Shown: positions 6,645-14,214 of the stretch, piece by piece
Layout: each line of letters opens with the position of its first letter
Position numbering within the stretch: position 1 is the stretch's first letter
Position numbers and translations under genes: made by a program
Source: an uncultured Roseateles sp.
Lineage (GTDB): Bacteria; Pseudomonadota; Gammaproteobacteria; Burkholderiales; Burkholderiaceae
Assembly: GCA_946480605.1 (NCBI GenBank)
Contig: CAMLKW010000050.1
Coordinates: 1 to 22,273, forward strand
Direction of reading: 5' to 3'
Length of the DNA: 22,273 bases
The notes under the pieces: model-generated
The model's database searches: none
What the model saw: the letters and a program-made list of their open reading frames with translations, nothing else
What the model was told of the DNA's origin: nothing

Positions 6645-7084
6645 CCTTTCAGCACCGAGCCCGTGCTGTCCAGCACGCGCAGCGTCACCGGCATGGCCCC
6701 GCCCACGCTCTGCGTGACGGTGCAGAAGTCCTCGAAGGTGTCCAGCACGCGCTGAATGTGGCCCAGCTCCGCGGCCGGCTTGCCCAGGTGCAGGTCCACG
6801 GCCAGCCCTTGCACGCGCTGGCGGTTGCGCTCGTTGCGGCCCACCGTGGCGCGGACCTCGGTGCGCAGCGGCGACGGGTCGTCCTTGTACTTCTGACAGG
6901 CGAACCACAGCGACGCGCTGAGGCAGTTGCCCACCGCCGAGGCCAGCAGCTCCACCGGGTCGGGCCCCAGACCGGTGCCCAGCGGCGGCGGCTCGTCGGC
7001 CAGCAGCACGGGCAGCTCCGGCGCGTAGTGATGTTCGAACTGGTAGCCCTGACGCTGGATCAGGGTGACGCTGGGGTTATCCAT
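6641..7084 (-). CDS. OsmC family protein
   Basis: A 147-residue cytosolic protein of the OsmC/Ohr superfamily. Its members reduce organic hydroperoxides, or fatty-acid hydroperoxides, with a reactive Cys pair. Both redox cysteines are present: C54 in PVELLASAVGNCLSASL and C121 in FEDFCTVTQSV. The first matches the OsmC-like branch more than Ohr. I begin at MDNPSVTLIQ (ATG at 7084); an in-frame start at 7150 would add an unlikely 22-residue head. It follows the lysine-rich gene on the same strand after about 100 bases. It converges on the ABC ATPase gene with a four-base overlap of the 3' ends. The physiological substrate is unknown. Confidence 0.88.
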   Translation of the reverse strand: MDNPSVTLIQRQGYQFEHHYAPELPVLLADEPPPLGTGLGPDPVELLASAVGNCLSASLWFACQKYKDDPSPLRTEVRATVGRNERNRQRVQGLAVDLHLGKPAAELGHIQRVLDTFEDFCTVTQSVGGAMPVTLRVLDSTGSVLKG

Positions 7085-7182
7085 GGATGCTTGCGGAATG
7101 ACGGGGAGGACAGGCGCCAAAGTTATCACCTTGCCAACCCCACCCGCCATTCACCTTCGAACAGGGCAACCGCCGCGACGTG

Positions 7183-7992
7183 TCACCAGTGCTTCTGGTA
7201 CGAGTCGGCCACCTTCTTGACGAGGGTGCTCCACTCCTTCGCGCGTTCCTTCACTTCCTTCTCTCCATCGGCGGGGTTCAGGGCTGCCTTGGGTTGCTGG
7301 GTGTTGAACGGCTGCGCCTGATCCTTCAGGGCCTTGGCATTCGGCAGATCCGAGAAACCGCCTTTCGTCTGCGCGGTCTCCAGGGAGACCAGCGCCATGC
7401 AGAGGTCGCGGGTGCCGCCGTTCTTGACCAACTGATCCCAGGTGGCGACGGTCGGCGTGGCCTTGACCTTCTGCAGTTCGGCAAGGGCCTTCATGACCGC
7501 CTTCTTCACCTGCTGCACCGCCAGGCTGGCGACCTTGTCGATCATCTCCTGCTGCGTCAGCACCTTGCCCAGCTCGACGGCATTCTTCTGAAGCGTCTTC
7601 TCCTTGTACTCGGCCAACGAGACGATCTCGTCGATGCCGGTGATCAGGACCTTCAGGGCCCGGTAGGTGTTGGGCTTGCCGACCTTGTCCATCTCGGCAA
7701 GCGATGCCTTGGCCAGCTTCTTGAGCTCCTCCTTGCGAAGAATGTCCATCTTCGACACGTAGGACTTCAGCAGGAATGGCACATCGGCGTGCGTCTTACC
7801 CTTGCGTTGGCCGATGGCATCCGACATGTCGATCTCGCCCTTTTCGAGGGCCAAACAGATGTCCTTGAAGGGCTTGGTCTCTTTCAGCATGTCGTTGAAC
7901 TTGCCGGTTTCCTTGGCCTTGAGCCACTCGCTCTTGCGAGTCGCCTCGAAGGCCTTCCAGAGCGCGTCCCACTTGGTGTCGAGCGTTGCCAC
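7183..7992 (-). CDS. Lysine-rich, helix-rich protein of unknown function
   Basis: A 269-residue product with no signal peptide and no membrane segment. About 42 residues, near 16%, are Lys, which is extreme for a ~70% G+C genome. Heptad-like runs such as MDILRKEELKKLAKASLAEM and VASLAVQQVKKAVMKALAELQ predict long amphipathic helices or coiled coils. There are only two Cys. The GTG start at 7992 is set by a textbook AAGGAG at 8000-8005, seven bases upstream. Sampled stretches are about 58-62% G+C, lower than the neighbours, which with the Lys bias hints at acquisition or a distinct selection. I recognise no family. It could be cytoplasmic and nucleic-acid- or partner-binding, but nothing in the sequence shows that. 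Confidence 0.8.
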   Translation of the reverse strand: MATLDTKWDALWKAFEATRKSEWLKAKETGKFNDMLKETKPFKDICLALEKGEIDMSDAIGQRKGKTHADVPFLLKSYVSKMDILRKEELKKLAKASLAEMDKVGKPNTYRALKVLITGIDEIVSLAEYKEKTLQKNAVELGKVLTQQEMIDKVASLAVQQVKKAVMKALAELQKVKATPTVATWDQLVKNGGTRDLCMALVSLETAQTKGGFSDLPNAKALKDQAQPFNTQQPKAALNPADGEKEVKERAKEWSTLVKKVADSYQKHW

Positions 7993-8145
7993 TTGCCATC
8001 TCCTTAGCTGCGGTTGTCAATTCAACCTGGCATGAGTAGACGATGGGGGCAGAAAGTTCCGCGCAAGGACCGAGCTGCGCTGTCGTCGGCCTGCGCCCCC
8101 GACGCGTTGCGGGCTGCCTCCGCTCGACGGCGGAATAATCCAACC

Positions 8146-8700
8146 ATGCTCCGTTTTTCCTCCCTGCTCCTGCCGCTGCTGCTGACGGCCCTGCTGACCG
8201 GCTGCGGCGGCCTGCCCAAGGCCTCCGACAAGTCCAAGAAGGTCTATCAGGGCGAGAGCTTCGCCGCCGAAGAGACCTTTTCGCGCCTGTTCGACGCCAA
8301 CGTGGACGACACCTGCGAGGCCGCACGCCGCGCGCTGCTGAGCCAGGGCTACGTCATCGGCAAGGCAGCCAGCGGCCTGGTGCAGGGCGCCAAGCGCTTT
8401 CAGCCCGAGGGCGAGGTGCACGTGGAGATCGGCTTCAACGTCGTCTGCGTGGGCGACGGCCCCAAGAACCAGGTCGCCACCGCCTACGTCAGCGCCCAGC
8501 AGGACCGCTACGTGCTGAAGAAGAACGCGCAGGCCGCCAGCCTGGGCGTCAGTGCGCTGGGCTCCATCTCGGTGCCGCTGTCGTCCACCGAGGACTCGCT
8601 GGTCAAGGTCGCGTCCGAGACCATCCCGGCCGGCGAGTTCTACGACCGCTTCTTCGTGCTGATGAGCCGCATGCTGCGCGAGAACACCAGCGAGAAATGA
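8146..8700 (+). CDS. DUF2242-type lipoprotein
   Basis: A 184-residue lipoprotein. The lipobox LTGC places the acylated Cys at residue 20, after MLRFSSLLLPLLLTAL. The mature part has DDTCEAARRALLSQGYVIGKA, then VEIGFNVVCVG and a conserved end PAGEFYDRFFVLMSRML. This matches my recollection of the Burkholderiales DUF2242 family, whose function is unknown. The residue after the Cys is Gly, so outer-membrane sorting is expected. It is divergent from the Lys-rich gene across 153 bases. The ATG at 8146 is fixed by the signal; no clear Shine-Dalgarno is visible. Confidence 0.82.
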   Translation: MLRFSSLLLPLLLTALLTGCGGLPKASDKSKKVYQGESFAAEETFSRLFDANVDDTCEAARRALLSQGYVIGKAASGLVQGAKRFQPEGEVHVEIGFNVVCVGDGPKNQVATAYVSAQQDRYVLKKNAQAASLGVSALGSISVPLSSTEDSLVKVASETIPAGEFYDRFFVLMSRMLRENTSEK

Positions 8701-8762
8701 TGCCCCTCGTCTGGTCTCGCCCCGCTGGACGCGGGCAAGCCCGGCCGGTCCCCCGAGGGGAC

Positions 8763-8799
8763 GGCGATGCTTGCGGCGTTGAGCCGCAAGCACATCGCC
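8763..8799. repeat. Bulged long hairpin in the intergenic element after the DUF2242 gene
   Basis: GGCGATGCTTGCGGC (8763-8777) pairs with GCCGCAAGC-AC-ATCGCC (8783-8799) around loop GTTGA, giving a ~15-bp stem with a two-base bulge. It is followed by CTGCGGGCC rather than by Ts. The surrounding 8701-8850 stretch is rich in short C/G palindromes, for example CCCCGAGGGG just before it. It looks like a dispersed extragenic palindromic element that may also end the upstream transcript. Confidence 0.5.
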
Positions 8800-8863
8800 T
8801 GCGGGCCAGCTTGGGAGCGGCCCGGCGCTCGGCCCGCTTGGGATCTGTTCGTCTTTGATCGCC

Positions 8864-9517
8864 ATGAACCGTCTCGCCTCCGAACTGCAGCGCCTGTACG
8901 CACCGCCCCCGTCTGCATCCGGTAAGGCGCGCGCCCTGCTGCTGGAGCTGGCCCGCCCCGCCGACTGGGGCGCGCTGGGCGCCGTCTGGCGCGGCGTGCA
9001 GGCCGAGCTGCAGCTGCCCGCGCCGGGCATCGCCGTGTCGGGCACGGACGGGCTGCAGCTGTGGTTCTCGCTGCAACAGCCGGTGCCCGCCACGCGCGCG
9101 GCGGACTTTCTGGCAAGGCTGCAGGCGCGCTACCTGCCCGGCGTCGCCCCGGCCCGCGTGCGCCTGCTGGCCTCGGCCACCGTGCCGCCGGTGCCCGCAC
9201 AGGACGCGGCCAGCGGCAACTGGTCGGCCTTCGTCGCGCCCGACCTCGCGCCGGTGTTCGTCGACACGCCCTGGCTGGACATCCCGCCGGGCACCGACGG
9301 CCAGGCCGACCTGCTGGCGCGGCTGGAGAGCATCAAGCCCGGCGCCTTCGACGCGGCGTTGCACGCACTGCGGCCAGAGGGCGGCGCTGCCCCGGTGACG
9401 GCTGCGGGTCCAGACCTGGACCCGCGGCGTTTCCTGCAAGACGTGCTGAACGACGAGACCGTCGCACTGGCCCTGCGCATCGAGGCGGCCAAGGCCCTGC
9501 TGCCGCAGCGCGGATGA
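8864..9517 (+). CDS. Conserved-looking hypothetical protein
   Basis: A 217-residue soluble protein without signal or membrane segments. The visible organisation is an N-terminal helical part (NRLASELQRLYAPP), a central alpha/beta part (GIAVSGTDGLQLWFSLQQPVP, RYLPGVAPARVRLLAS) and a C-terminal helix ending FLQDVLNDETVALALRIEAAKALLP. I recognise no catalytic motif and give no function. The ATG at 8864 sits after the intergenic repeat without a clear ribosome binding site. Its stop overlaps the PAP2 start (ATGA), so the two are translationally coupled, and coding bias is strong. Confidence 0.75.
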   Translation: MNRLASELQRLYAPPPSASGKARALLLELARPADWGALGAVWRGVQAELQLPAPGIAVSGTDGLQLWFSLQQPVPATRAADFLARLQARYLPGVAPARVRLLASATVPPVPAQDAASGNWSAFVAPDLAPVFVDTPWLDIPPGTDGQADLLARLESIKPGAFDAALHALRPEGGAAPVTAAGPDLDPRRFLQDVLNDETVALALRIEAAKALLPQRG

Positions 9518-10185
9518 ACCTGCGCGCGCGCCCACCCCGGCTGCGCCGCTGGCTGAGCTTCACGCTCGCGATGCTGGCGCTGAGCGGCTTCGCGGCACTG
9601 GCCGGCGAGATGCGCGCGTCGGGCACGGCGGGCTGGGACACGGCGGCGCTGCAGCTGGCGCAGCAATGGCGCGCCGCGCATCCGCTGGTGGAGGCCGTCA
9701 TGCGCGAGTTCAGCAGCCTGGGCAGCACGCCGGTGCTGACGCTGTTCACGGTGCTGGCCGCCGTCTACCTCTGCTTCGTCGGCCGCCCGGCCCGCGCGTT
9801 CGCGGTCAGCGTGGCCATGAGCACCGGGGCGCTGGCCGTCACCGCGCTGAAGGCCGGCTTCGGCCGCGCCCGGCCCGATCCGGCCTTCGCGGCGCTGGTG
9901 CAGGAGGGGCTGAGCTTTCCGAGCGGCCACGCCAGCATGTCGGCCGTGTTCTACCTGACCGTGGGCGCGCTCGTCGCGCAGCGCCACGACGGCCTGCACC
10001 TGCGCGCCGTCGTGGTCGCCATCGCGGTATTCATGACCCTGCTGATCGGCGTGACCCGCGTGATGCTGGGCGTGCACTGGGCCAGCGACGTGCTGGCCGG
10101 CTGGGCCTTCGGCGCCGGCTGGGCGGCGCTGTGGTTCTGCATCGCGGCGCGGCTGCGCGACGCGCGCACGGATTCGGCGGCCTGA
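9514..10185 (+). CDS. PAP2-family membrane phosphatase
   Basis: A 223-residue inner-membrane phosphatase of the PAP2 superfamily. Members dephosphorylate phosphatidic acid, undecaprenyl pyrophosphate or other lipid phosphates. All three motifs are present: KAGFGRARP (K-x6-R-P), FPSGHAS, and TRVMLGVHWASD (usual SR-x5-H-x3-D, with Thr in place of Ser). Five or six hydrophobic helices surround them. The start is set by ATGA overlap with the upstream hypothetical gene. It ends ten bases from the converging SnoaL-like gene with no terminator between. The substrate cannot be told by sight; an undecaprenyl pyrophosphate or lipid role is typical. Confidence 0.92.
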   Translation: MNLRARPPRLRRWLSFTLAMLALSGFAALAGEMRASGTAGWDTAALQLAQQWRAAHPLVEAVMREFSSLGSTPVLTLFTVLAAVYLCFVGRPARAFAVSVAMSTGALAVTALKAGFGRARPDPAFAALVQEGLSFPSGHASMSAVFYLTVGALVAQRHDGLHLRAVVVAIAVFMTLLIGVTRVMLGVHWASDVLAGWAFGAGWAALWFCIAARLRDARTDSAA

Positions 10186-10195
10186 CGGCTGCGCC

Positions 10196-10576
10196 TCAGG
10201 TGCCCACCGTGTGGGCATCCCGCGCCAGCCGCCAGCCCCCCGCCTCCAGCCGGTAGATGCTCAGGCGATAGCCGGCCAGCCGCGTGCCGGCACCGCCGGC
10301 GCGCGGCGCCAGGGCCAAGGTTTCGCGGGCACGGGTGTAGGCCAGGTCGCCCGCCACCACCACCTCTTCCAGCTCGCTGGTGCAGTGCAGCTCGTAGTCG
10401 CGATGCCCGGCGGTGAAGCCGGCCGGAAACTCCGCGCTCCCGAACGGCGCCCGGCCTGGGTGGATGAACACGGCGTCCTCGGCCATGAGGCCGAGCACGC
10501 ACTCCAGGTCGGCAGCGTTGACGGCATCGATGAACCGGGCGTGGGCCTCACGCACGGCGGTCTCTTCAGGGCTCAT
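10196..10576 (-). CDS. SnoaL-like / DUF4440 (NTF2-fold) protein
   Basis: A 126-residue protein with the cone-shaped NTF2-like fold: an N-terminal helix ETAVREAHARFIDAVNAADLE, then LMAEDAVFIHPGRAPF, ELEEVVVAGDLAYTRARETL and a terminal YRLEAGGWRLARDAH. This is the pattern of DUF4440/SnoaL-like small enzymes or ligand-binding proteins. The ATG at 10576 has GAGGAGA upstream. It follows the ECF sigma gene by 13 bases, and is the last gene of the minus-strand module. ECF41 sigma factors carry a fused SnoaL-like domain; here a free-standing one accompanies an ECF42 factor, which may be meaningful or coincidence. Reaction unknown. Confidence 0.85.
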   Translation of the reverse strand: MSPEETAVREAHARFIDAVNAADLECVLGLMAEDAVFIHPGRAPFGSAEFPAGFTAGHRDYELHCTSELEEVVVAGDLAYTRARETLALAPRAGGAGTRLAGYRLSIYRLEAGGWRLARDAHTVGT

Positions 10577-10589
10577 CGCGGATCTCTCC

Positions 10590-11858
10590 TCAGCTGGCCA
10601 GGCGTTTCGCCCGGCCCATCAGCAGCTCGCGCTGCACCTCGTTGTCGGTCAGCTCCGCCGCGCGCAGGTAGGCGTCGCGCGCCTCGCCGACGCGGCCCAG
10701 GCGTTCCAGCACGTCGGCCTGGGCGCCGGCCAGGAAAGGGTAGCGCTTGAGCTGCGGCTCGGCCGCCAGCGCCTCCAGTAGCGGCAGCGCCGCCGCCGGG
10801 CCGCTGGCGAAGCTGATGGCCACCGCACGGTTCAGCGCGATGACGGGCGAGGGGTTCAGCGCCAGCAGGCGGTCGTAGCCGGCCACGATGGCGCCCCAGT
10901 CGGTGTCCTCGGCGCGGGCGGCGCGGGCGTGGCAGGCGGCGATCGCGGCCTGCAGCACGTAGGGGCCGGGGCCGGTCCCGCCCAGGCCCAGCGCGCGCTC
11001 CAGGGCGGCCAGCCCGCGCTGGATCAGCAGCCGGTCCCAGCGGCGCCGGTCCTGGTCGGGCAGCAGCACGGGGCGGCCTTCGGCGTCCAGCCGCGCGGGC
11101 AGGCGCGAGGCCTGGATCTCCAGCAGCGCCGCCAGGCCGTGCACCTCGGCCTCGTGAGGCAACAGGTGCTGCAGCTGGCGCACCAGGCGCAGCGCCTCGT
11201 CGCACAGCGCCGGGCGCAGCAGACTCGCGCCGCTGCCGGCGCTGTGGCCCTCGTTGAAGATCAGGTAGACCACCGCCAGCACCGCGCCCAGGCGCTCGGC
11301 GCGTTCGCCGGCGCCCGGCAGCTCGTAGGCCTGACCGTTCAGCGCCTTCTTGGCGCGCACGATGCGCTGGGCCACGGTGGTCTCGGGCTGCAGGAAGGCG
11401 CGCGCGATCGCGGCCGTCTCCAGCCCGCCGAGCAGCCGCAGCGTCAGCGCCACCTGAGCCTCGCGGGGCAGCACCGGATGGCAGGCGATGAAGATCAGCC
11501 GCAGCTGCTCGTCGCCGATGGCGGCCTGGTCGCGCGCGGCGTCAAGGCCGTCGCTGAAGTCGGGCACCACATGCGTGCCGGCGGCCTCGTCGTCGGCGGC
11601 CAGGTGCTCGTGCTCGCGCTCCAGCATGGCGCGGCGGCGCAGCCGGTCCAGCGCCTTGTTGCGGGTGGTGGTCATCAGCCATGCGGCGGGGTTGGCGGGC
11701 TGGCCGTCGCGCGGCCAGCTGTCCAGGGCTGCGATGAGGGCGTCCTGGGCGCAGTCCTCGGCCTCGTCGAGGTCGCGCAGCAGCTTGGCCGCCGCGCCCA
11801 CGAGGCGGCTGCGCTCGATGCGCCAGACGCCGGCGGCCAGGTCGGCATGCGCAGTCAC
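10590..11858 (-). CDS. ECF42-type RNA polymerase sigma factor with long C-terminal domain
   Basis: A 422-residue sigma factor. Region 2 covers residues ~10-80 (DEAEDCAQDALIAALDSWP, AAWLMTTTRNKALDRLRRR); region 4 covers ~112-172 (LPREAQVALTLRLLGGL, AIARAFLQPETTVAQRIVRAKKAL). A ~240-residue C-terminal extension follows, with helical repeats such as NPSPVIALNRAVAISF and EARDAYLRAAELTDNEVQRELL, as in the TPR-like extension of ECF42. Normal ECF factors stop near 180 residues. Established: ECF42 genes are linked to DGPF/YCII genes, and one is in this operon. There is no anti-sigma gene next to it, consistent with control through the C-terminal extension. The GTG at 11858 overlaps the stop of the upstream VOC gene (GTGA). 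Confidence 0.93.
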   Translation of the reverse strand: MTAHADLAAGVWRIERSRLVGAAAKLLRDLDEAEDCAQDALIAALDSWPRDGQPANPAAWLMTTTRNKALDRLRRRAMLEREHEHLAADDEAAGTHVVPDFSDGLDAARDQAAIGDEQLRLIFIACHPVLPREAQVALTLRLLGGLETAAIARAFLQPETTVAQRIVRAKKALNGQAYELPGAGERAERLGAVLAVVYLIFNEGHSAGSGASLLRPALCDEALRLVRQLQHLLPHEAEVHGLAALLEIQASRLPARLDAEGRPVLLPDQDRRRWDRLLIQRGLAALERALGLGGTGPGPYVLQAAIAACHARAARAEDTDWGAIVAGYDRLLALNPSPVIALNRAVAISFASGPAAALPLLEALAAEPQLKRYPFLAGAQADVLERLGRVGEARDAYLRAAELTDNEVQRELLMGRAKRLAS

Positions 11859-12340
11859 GTGCCGTCGTAGGCTGCCTTGAGCCCGGCAATGTCGATCTTG
11901 TGCATGGCCCAGACGGCCTGGAACACGCGCTGCACGCGGGCGTCGTCGGGATCGCGGATCATCTCGAACCAGGCCCTGGGAATGAGCTGCCAGGACAGGC
12001 CCCAGGCGTCTTCCACCCAGCCGCACGCCTTCTCGCGGCCACCGCCGTCGGGCAGCTGCTCCCACAGGTGGTCGATCTCGGCCTGGTCGTCGCAGGCGAC
12101 GGTCAGCGAGAAGGCTTCGTTGAGCTTGAAGTGCGGGCCGCCGTTGAAGGCCGTCATCTCCAGGCCCAGCAGTTCGTACTGCACGACCATCACCGTGCCG
12201 GCCTGGCCCGGCGCGTTCGCGCCCCAGCGCTGCGTGTGCAGCACCCGTCCGCCGCCAAAGACCTTCAGATAGTGCGCCACCGCATCCTCGGCGCCACGCT
12301 CGTACCAGACGAAGGGCGTGAGCTTCTGCTGGATCTGCAT
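11855..12340 (-). CDS. VOC-family protein, PhnB/DUF1338-like (3-demethylubiquinone methyltransferase-type fold)
   Basis: A 161-residue protein with the paired beta-alpha-beta-beta-beta fold. QKLTPFVWYERGAEDAVAHY, MTAFNGGPHFKLNEAFSLTV and WGLSWQLIP are typical of the PhnB-like branch, often annotated 3-demethylubiquinone-9 3-methyltransferase although that activity is not shown for it. The ATG at 12340 has GGAG nine bases upstream (TGAGGAGCACACC). The stop overlaps the sigma-factor start. Proteins of this type are frequent companions of ECF-linked DGPF clusters. The metal or substrate is not known. Confidence 0.88.
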   Translation of the reverse strand: MQIQQKLTPFVWYERGAEDAVAHYLKVFGGGRVLHTQRWGANAPGQAGTVMVVQYELLGLEMTAFNGGPHFKLNEAFSLTVACDDQAEIDHLWEQLPDGGGREKACGWVEDAWGLSWQLIPRAWFEMIRDPDDARVQRVFQAVWAMHKIDIAGLKAAYDGT

Positions 12341-12350
12341 GGTGTGCTCC

Positions 12351-12755
12351 TCAGGCCGCGGGCGGTTCGCCGGTCATGTGGACCAGCTCCCAGATGTGGC
12401 CGTCGATGTCCTCGAAGCCATGGGCGTACATGAAGCCGTGGTCCTGCGGCGCGCGCGGCACGCTGCCGCCGGCGGCGCGGGCTTTGGCGACGAGGCCGTC
12501 GACCTCCTCGCGGCTCTCGCAGGACAGGCACACCAGCACCTCGGTGGCCGCCTTGGCGTCCACCAGCGGCTTGGCGGTGAATCCCTTGGCGAAGTCCTCG
12601 GCCAGCAGCATGGCGTAGAGGTTGGGGCCCAGCTCCAGGCAGGCGCCCTGGTCGTTGGTGAACTGCGGATTGAAGCGGTAGCCCAGCGCCTCGAAGAAGG
12701 CCTTGCTGGCGGGCAGCTGCTTGCAGGGGAGGTTGACGAAGATCTGCTTGTGCAT
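12351..12755 (-). CDS. VOC-family (glyoxalase/bleomycin-resistance fold) protein
   Basis: A 134-residue single VOC subunit. HKQIFVNLPCKQLPASKAFFEALGY opens the fold and DIDGHIWELVHM closes it; VLVCLSCESREEVDGLVAKARAAGG is the central helix-strand part. Family members are metal-dependent isomerases, dioxygenases or drug-binding proteins. I use the ATG at 12755. A TTG at 12770 overlaps the preceding stop (TTGA) and would add five residues; coupling by re-initiation there is possible. It lies ten bases before the PhnB-like gene and is part of the ECF42 module. Confidence 0.87.
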   Translation of the reverse strand: MHKQIFVNLPCKQLPASKAFFEALGYRFNPQFTNDQGACLELGPNLYAMLLAEDFAKGFTAKPLVDAKAATEVLVCLSCESREEVDGLVAKARAAGGSVPRAPQDHGFMYAHGFEDIDGHIWELVHMTGEPPAA

Positions 12756-12766
12756 GGTGTTTCCGT

Positions 12767-13210
12767 TCAATGGGTGGACTCGGACAGGGCCTTCAGGCGC
12801 TGCAAGGCCTTGGGCCAGCTGTCGGCGAGGAAGTCGGTGAAGCCGTCGTTCCAGCTCTGCAGGTGCACCGTGAGCTGCGTGCCGCCGTCGGGCCGGGCGC
12901 TGAACTCGTAGCGCTCGACCGCGGGGTTCTGGGCCAGCGGGCTGTCGGCCACGGGCCGGCCGTCCTTGATCTCCCCCACCAGCCGCAGCGACAGCTTCTC
13001 GTGCAGCACGCGCTCGTCCACGATGGCCTCCATGCCGAAGCCCTGCGGGTCCAGGAAACGCAGCCGGCGGCCCGCCTCCCAGCGGCCCTCAAAGTAGGAG
13101 CCCTCGCAGAAGGGGCTGGTCCAGTCGCGATAGGCGATGGGGTCGAACATGCAGTCCCACACGCGGGCCACGGGCGCGGCGATGGCGATGCCGTACTGCA
13201 AGTCCTTCAT
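12767..13210 (-). CDS. SRPBCC (AHSA1/START-like) domain protein
   Basis: A 147-residue helix-grip protein. MKDLQYGIAIAAPVARVWDCMFDPIAYRDWTS is a typical SRPBCC opening, and the C-terminal helix TDFLADSWPKALQRLKAL closes the pocket. Such proteins bind hydrophobic ligands; the reaction here is unknown. The ATG at 13210 overlaps the stop of the second SRPBCC gene (ATGA). It is the third gene of the ECF42 module. Two SRPBCC proteins in tandem, with little similarity between them, suggest different ligands or a heteromer. Confidence 0.88.
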   Translation of the reverse strand: MKDLQYGIAIAAPVARVWDCMFDPIAYRDWTSPFCEGSYFEGRWEAGRRLRFLDPQGFGMEAIVDERVLHEKLSLRLVGEIKDGRPVADSPLAQNPAVERYEFSARPDGGTQLTVHLQSWNDGFTDFLADSWPKALQRLKALSESTH

Positions 13211-13746
13211 GGCTGGGCCTCCGCCAGTTGGCGCAGGTTGGCCAGCCCATCCTCGAAGTCACGGCCGATCATGCGATCCATGTCGACGAACACACCCATC
13301 AGCTTGGACAGGAAGTTTGCCGGGCCCTGCATGGCCCAGCGCACCTCAGTCGCGCCGTCGGCCGTGGGCTGCAGCGAGAACTCGGCCTGGTTGTGCGCCT
13401 CGAAGGGCTTCACGAAGTCCAGCTTCAGCTGCACGGCGCGGCCGGGCTGCTGGCCGGTGATCTCCAGGCTGCCGCTGCCGACCTCGCTGCTGTCCCAGTC
13501 GTAGCGCGAGCCGACGCCGCTGGCCGCGCCGCTGTAGGCACTCTTCAGCAGCGGGTCCTTGCGCTCGTAGGGGTTCCAGCGGTTGAAGGCACGCAGCTCG
13601 CTGACCAGTGGCCAGAGCTTGTCGGCCGGCGCGGCGATGCGCAGCCGGCGCTCGACGCGGAACTCGTCCGGCCGCGTGGCCGCATAGGCCAGCAGCAGCC
13701 CCAGCGCCACACCCAGGCAGATCAGGATGAGTGAGAGGTTGCTCAT
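13207..13746 (-). CDS. Membrane-anchored SRPBCC / polyketide cyclase-like protein
   Basis: A 179-residue protein. Residues ~4-23 (LSLILICLGVALGLLLAYAA) form one transmembrane anchor, followed by a periplasmic or cytoplasmic SRPBCC domain: FRVERRLRIAAPADKLWPLV, LRAFNRWNPYE, then EVRWAMQGPANFLSKLMGVFV. This matches the polyketide_cyc2 group. I use the ATG at 13746. An ATG at 13761 in frame overlaps the DGPF stop (ATGA) and would add MRRGS; either start keeps the coupling. Second gene of the ECF42 module. Confidence 0.87.
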   Translation of the reverse strand: MSNLSLILICLGVALGLLLAYAATRPDEFRVERRLRIAAPADKLWPLVSELRAFNRWNPYERKDPLLKSAYSGAASGVGSRYDWDSSEVGSGSLEITGQQPGRAVQLKLDFVKPFEAHNQAEFSLQPTADGATEVRWAMQGPANFLSKLMGVFVDMDRMIGRDFEDGLANLRQLAEAQP

Positions 13747-13757
13747 GCTGCCCCGCC

Positions 13758-14162
13758 TCATGCTGCGCCGATTTCCATGTCGCCGCCGGGGCCGAAATCG
13801 GCCTCCTCGTACAGCGGGCGAACCTCGATCTCGCAGCTCATGCCGACGAAGGGCGCCGGGAAGCGGCTGGCCCAGGCCCGCGCCTCGTCCACCGAGCGCA
13901 CCTGGATGATGGTGTAGCCGGCGATCAGCTCCTTGGTTTCGGCGAAGGGGCCGTCGATGACCTCGCGGCGGCCGTCGGCATGGTAGCGCTGGCGCCAGCC
14001 ATCGCGGCTGGGGCGCAGGCCCGCGCCGTCCAGCAGCACGCCGGCCCGCGCCATCTCCTCGTGGAAGGCGCCCATCTCCTCGAACAGCTTGGCGTACTCG
14101 GGACCGGGCTTGTCGCCGCGCTCGCTGACGGCGGTGGCGCGGACTTGAATGATGAATCGCAT
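13758..14162 (-). CDS. YCII-related DGPF-domain protein (ECF42 partner)
   Basis: A 134-residue protein with the DGPF tetrad at residues 70-73 (REVIDGPFAETKELI), preceded by MRFIIQVRATA and followed by GYTIIQVRSVDEARAWASRFP, the usual YCII/DGPF ferredoxin-like fold. Established: DGPF genes are the typical neighbours and targets of ECF42 sigma factors. It is the first gene of the operon, with AGGAGA six to eleven bases before the ATG and a candidate ECF42 promoter further upstream. The enzymatic role of DGPF proteins is not settled. Confidence 0.93.
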   Translation of the reverse strand: MRFIIQVRATAVSERGDKPGPEYAKLFEEMGAFHEEMARAGVLLDGAGLRPSRDGWRQRYHADGRREVIDGPFAETKELIAGYTIIQVRSVDEARAWASRFPAPFVGMSCEIEVRPLYEEADFGPGGDMEIGAA

Positions 14163-14214
14163 GTCGTCTCTCCTGGGTGTTGGAGGCAGCTCGATTCGCC
14201 GCCTTCATGCCCAC

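Noticed and set aside
8012..8027. Short dyad GGTTG/CAACC upstream of the Lys-rich gene, containing a TTGACA-like word
   Set aside because: On the gene's strand the TTGACA word lies only 11 bases before the ribosome binding site, so it cannot be its -35 box; the dyad alone is too short.
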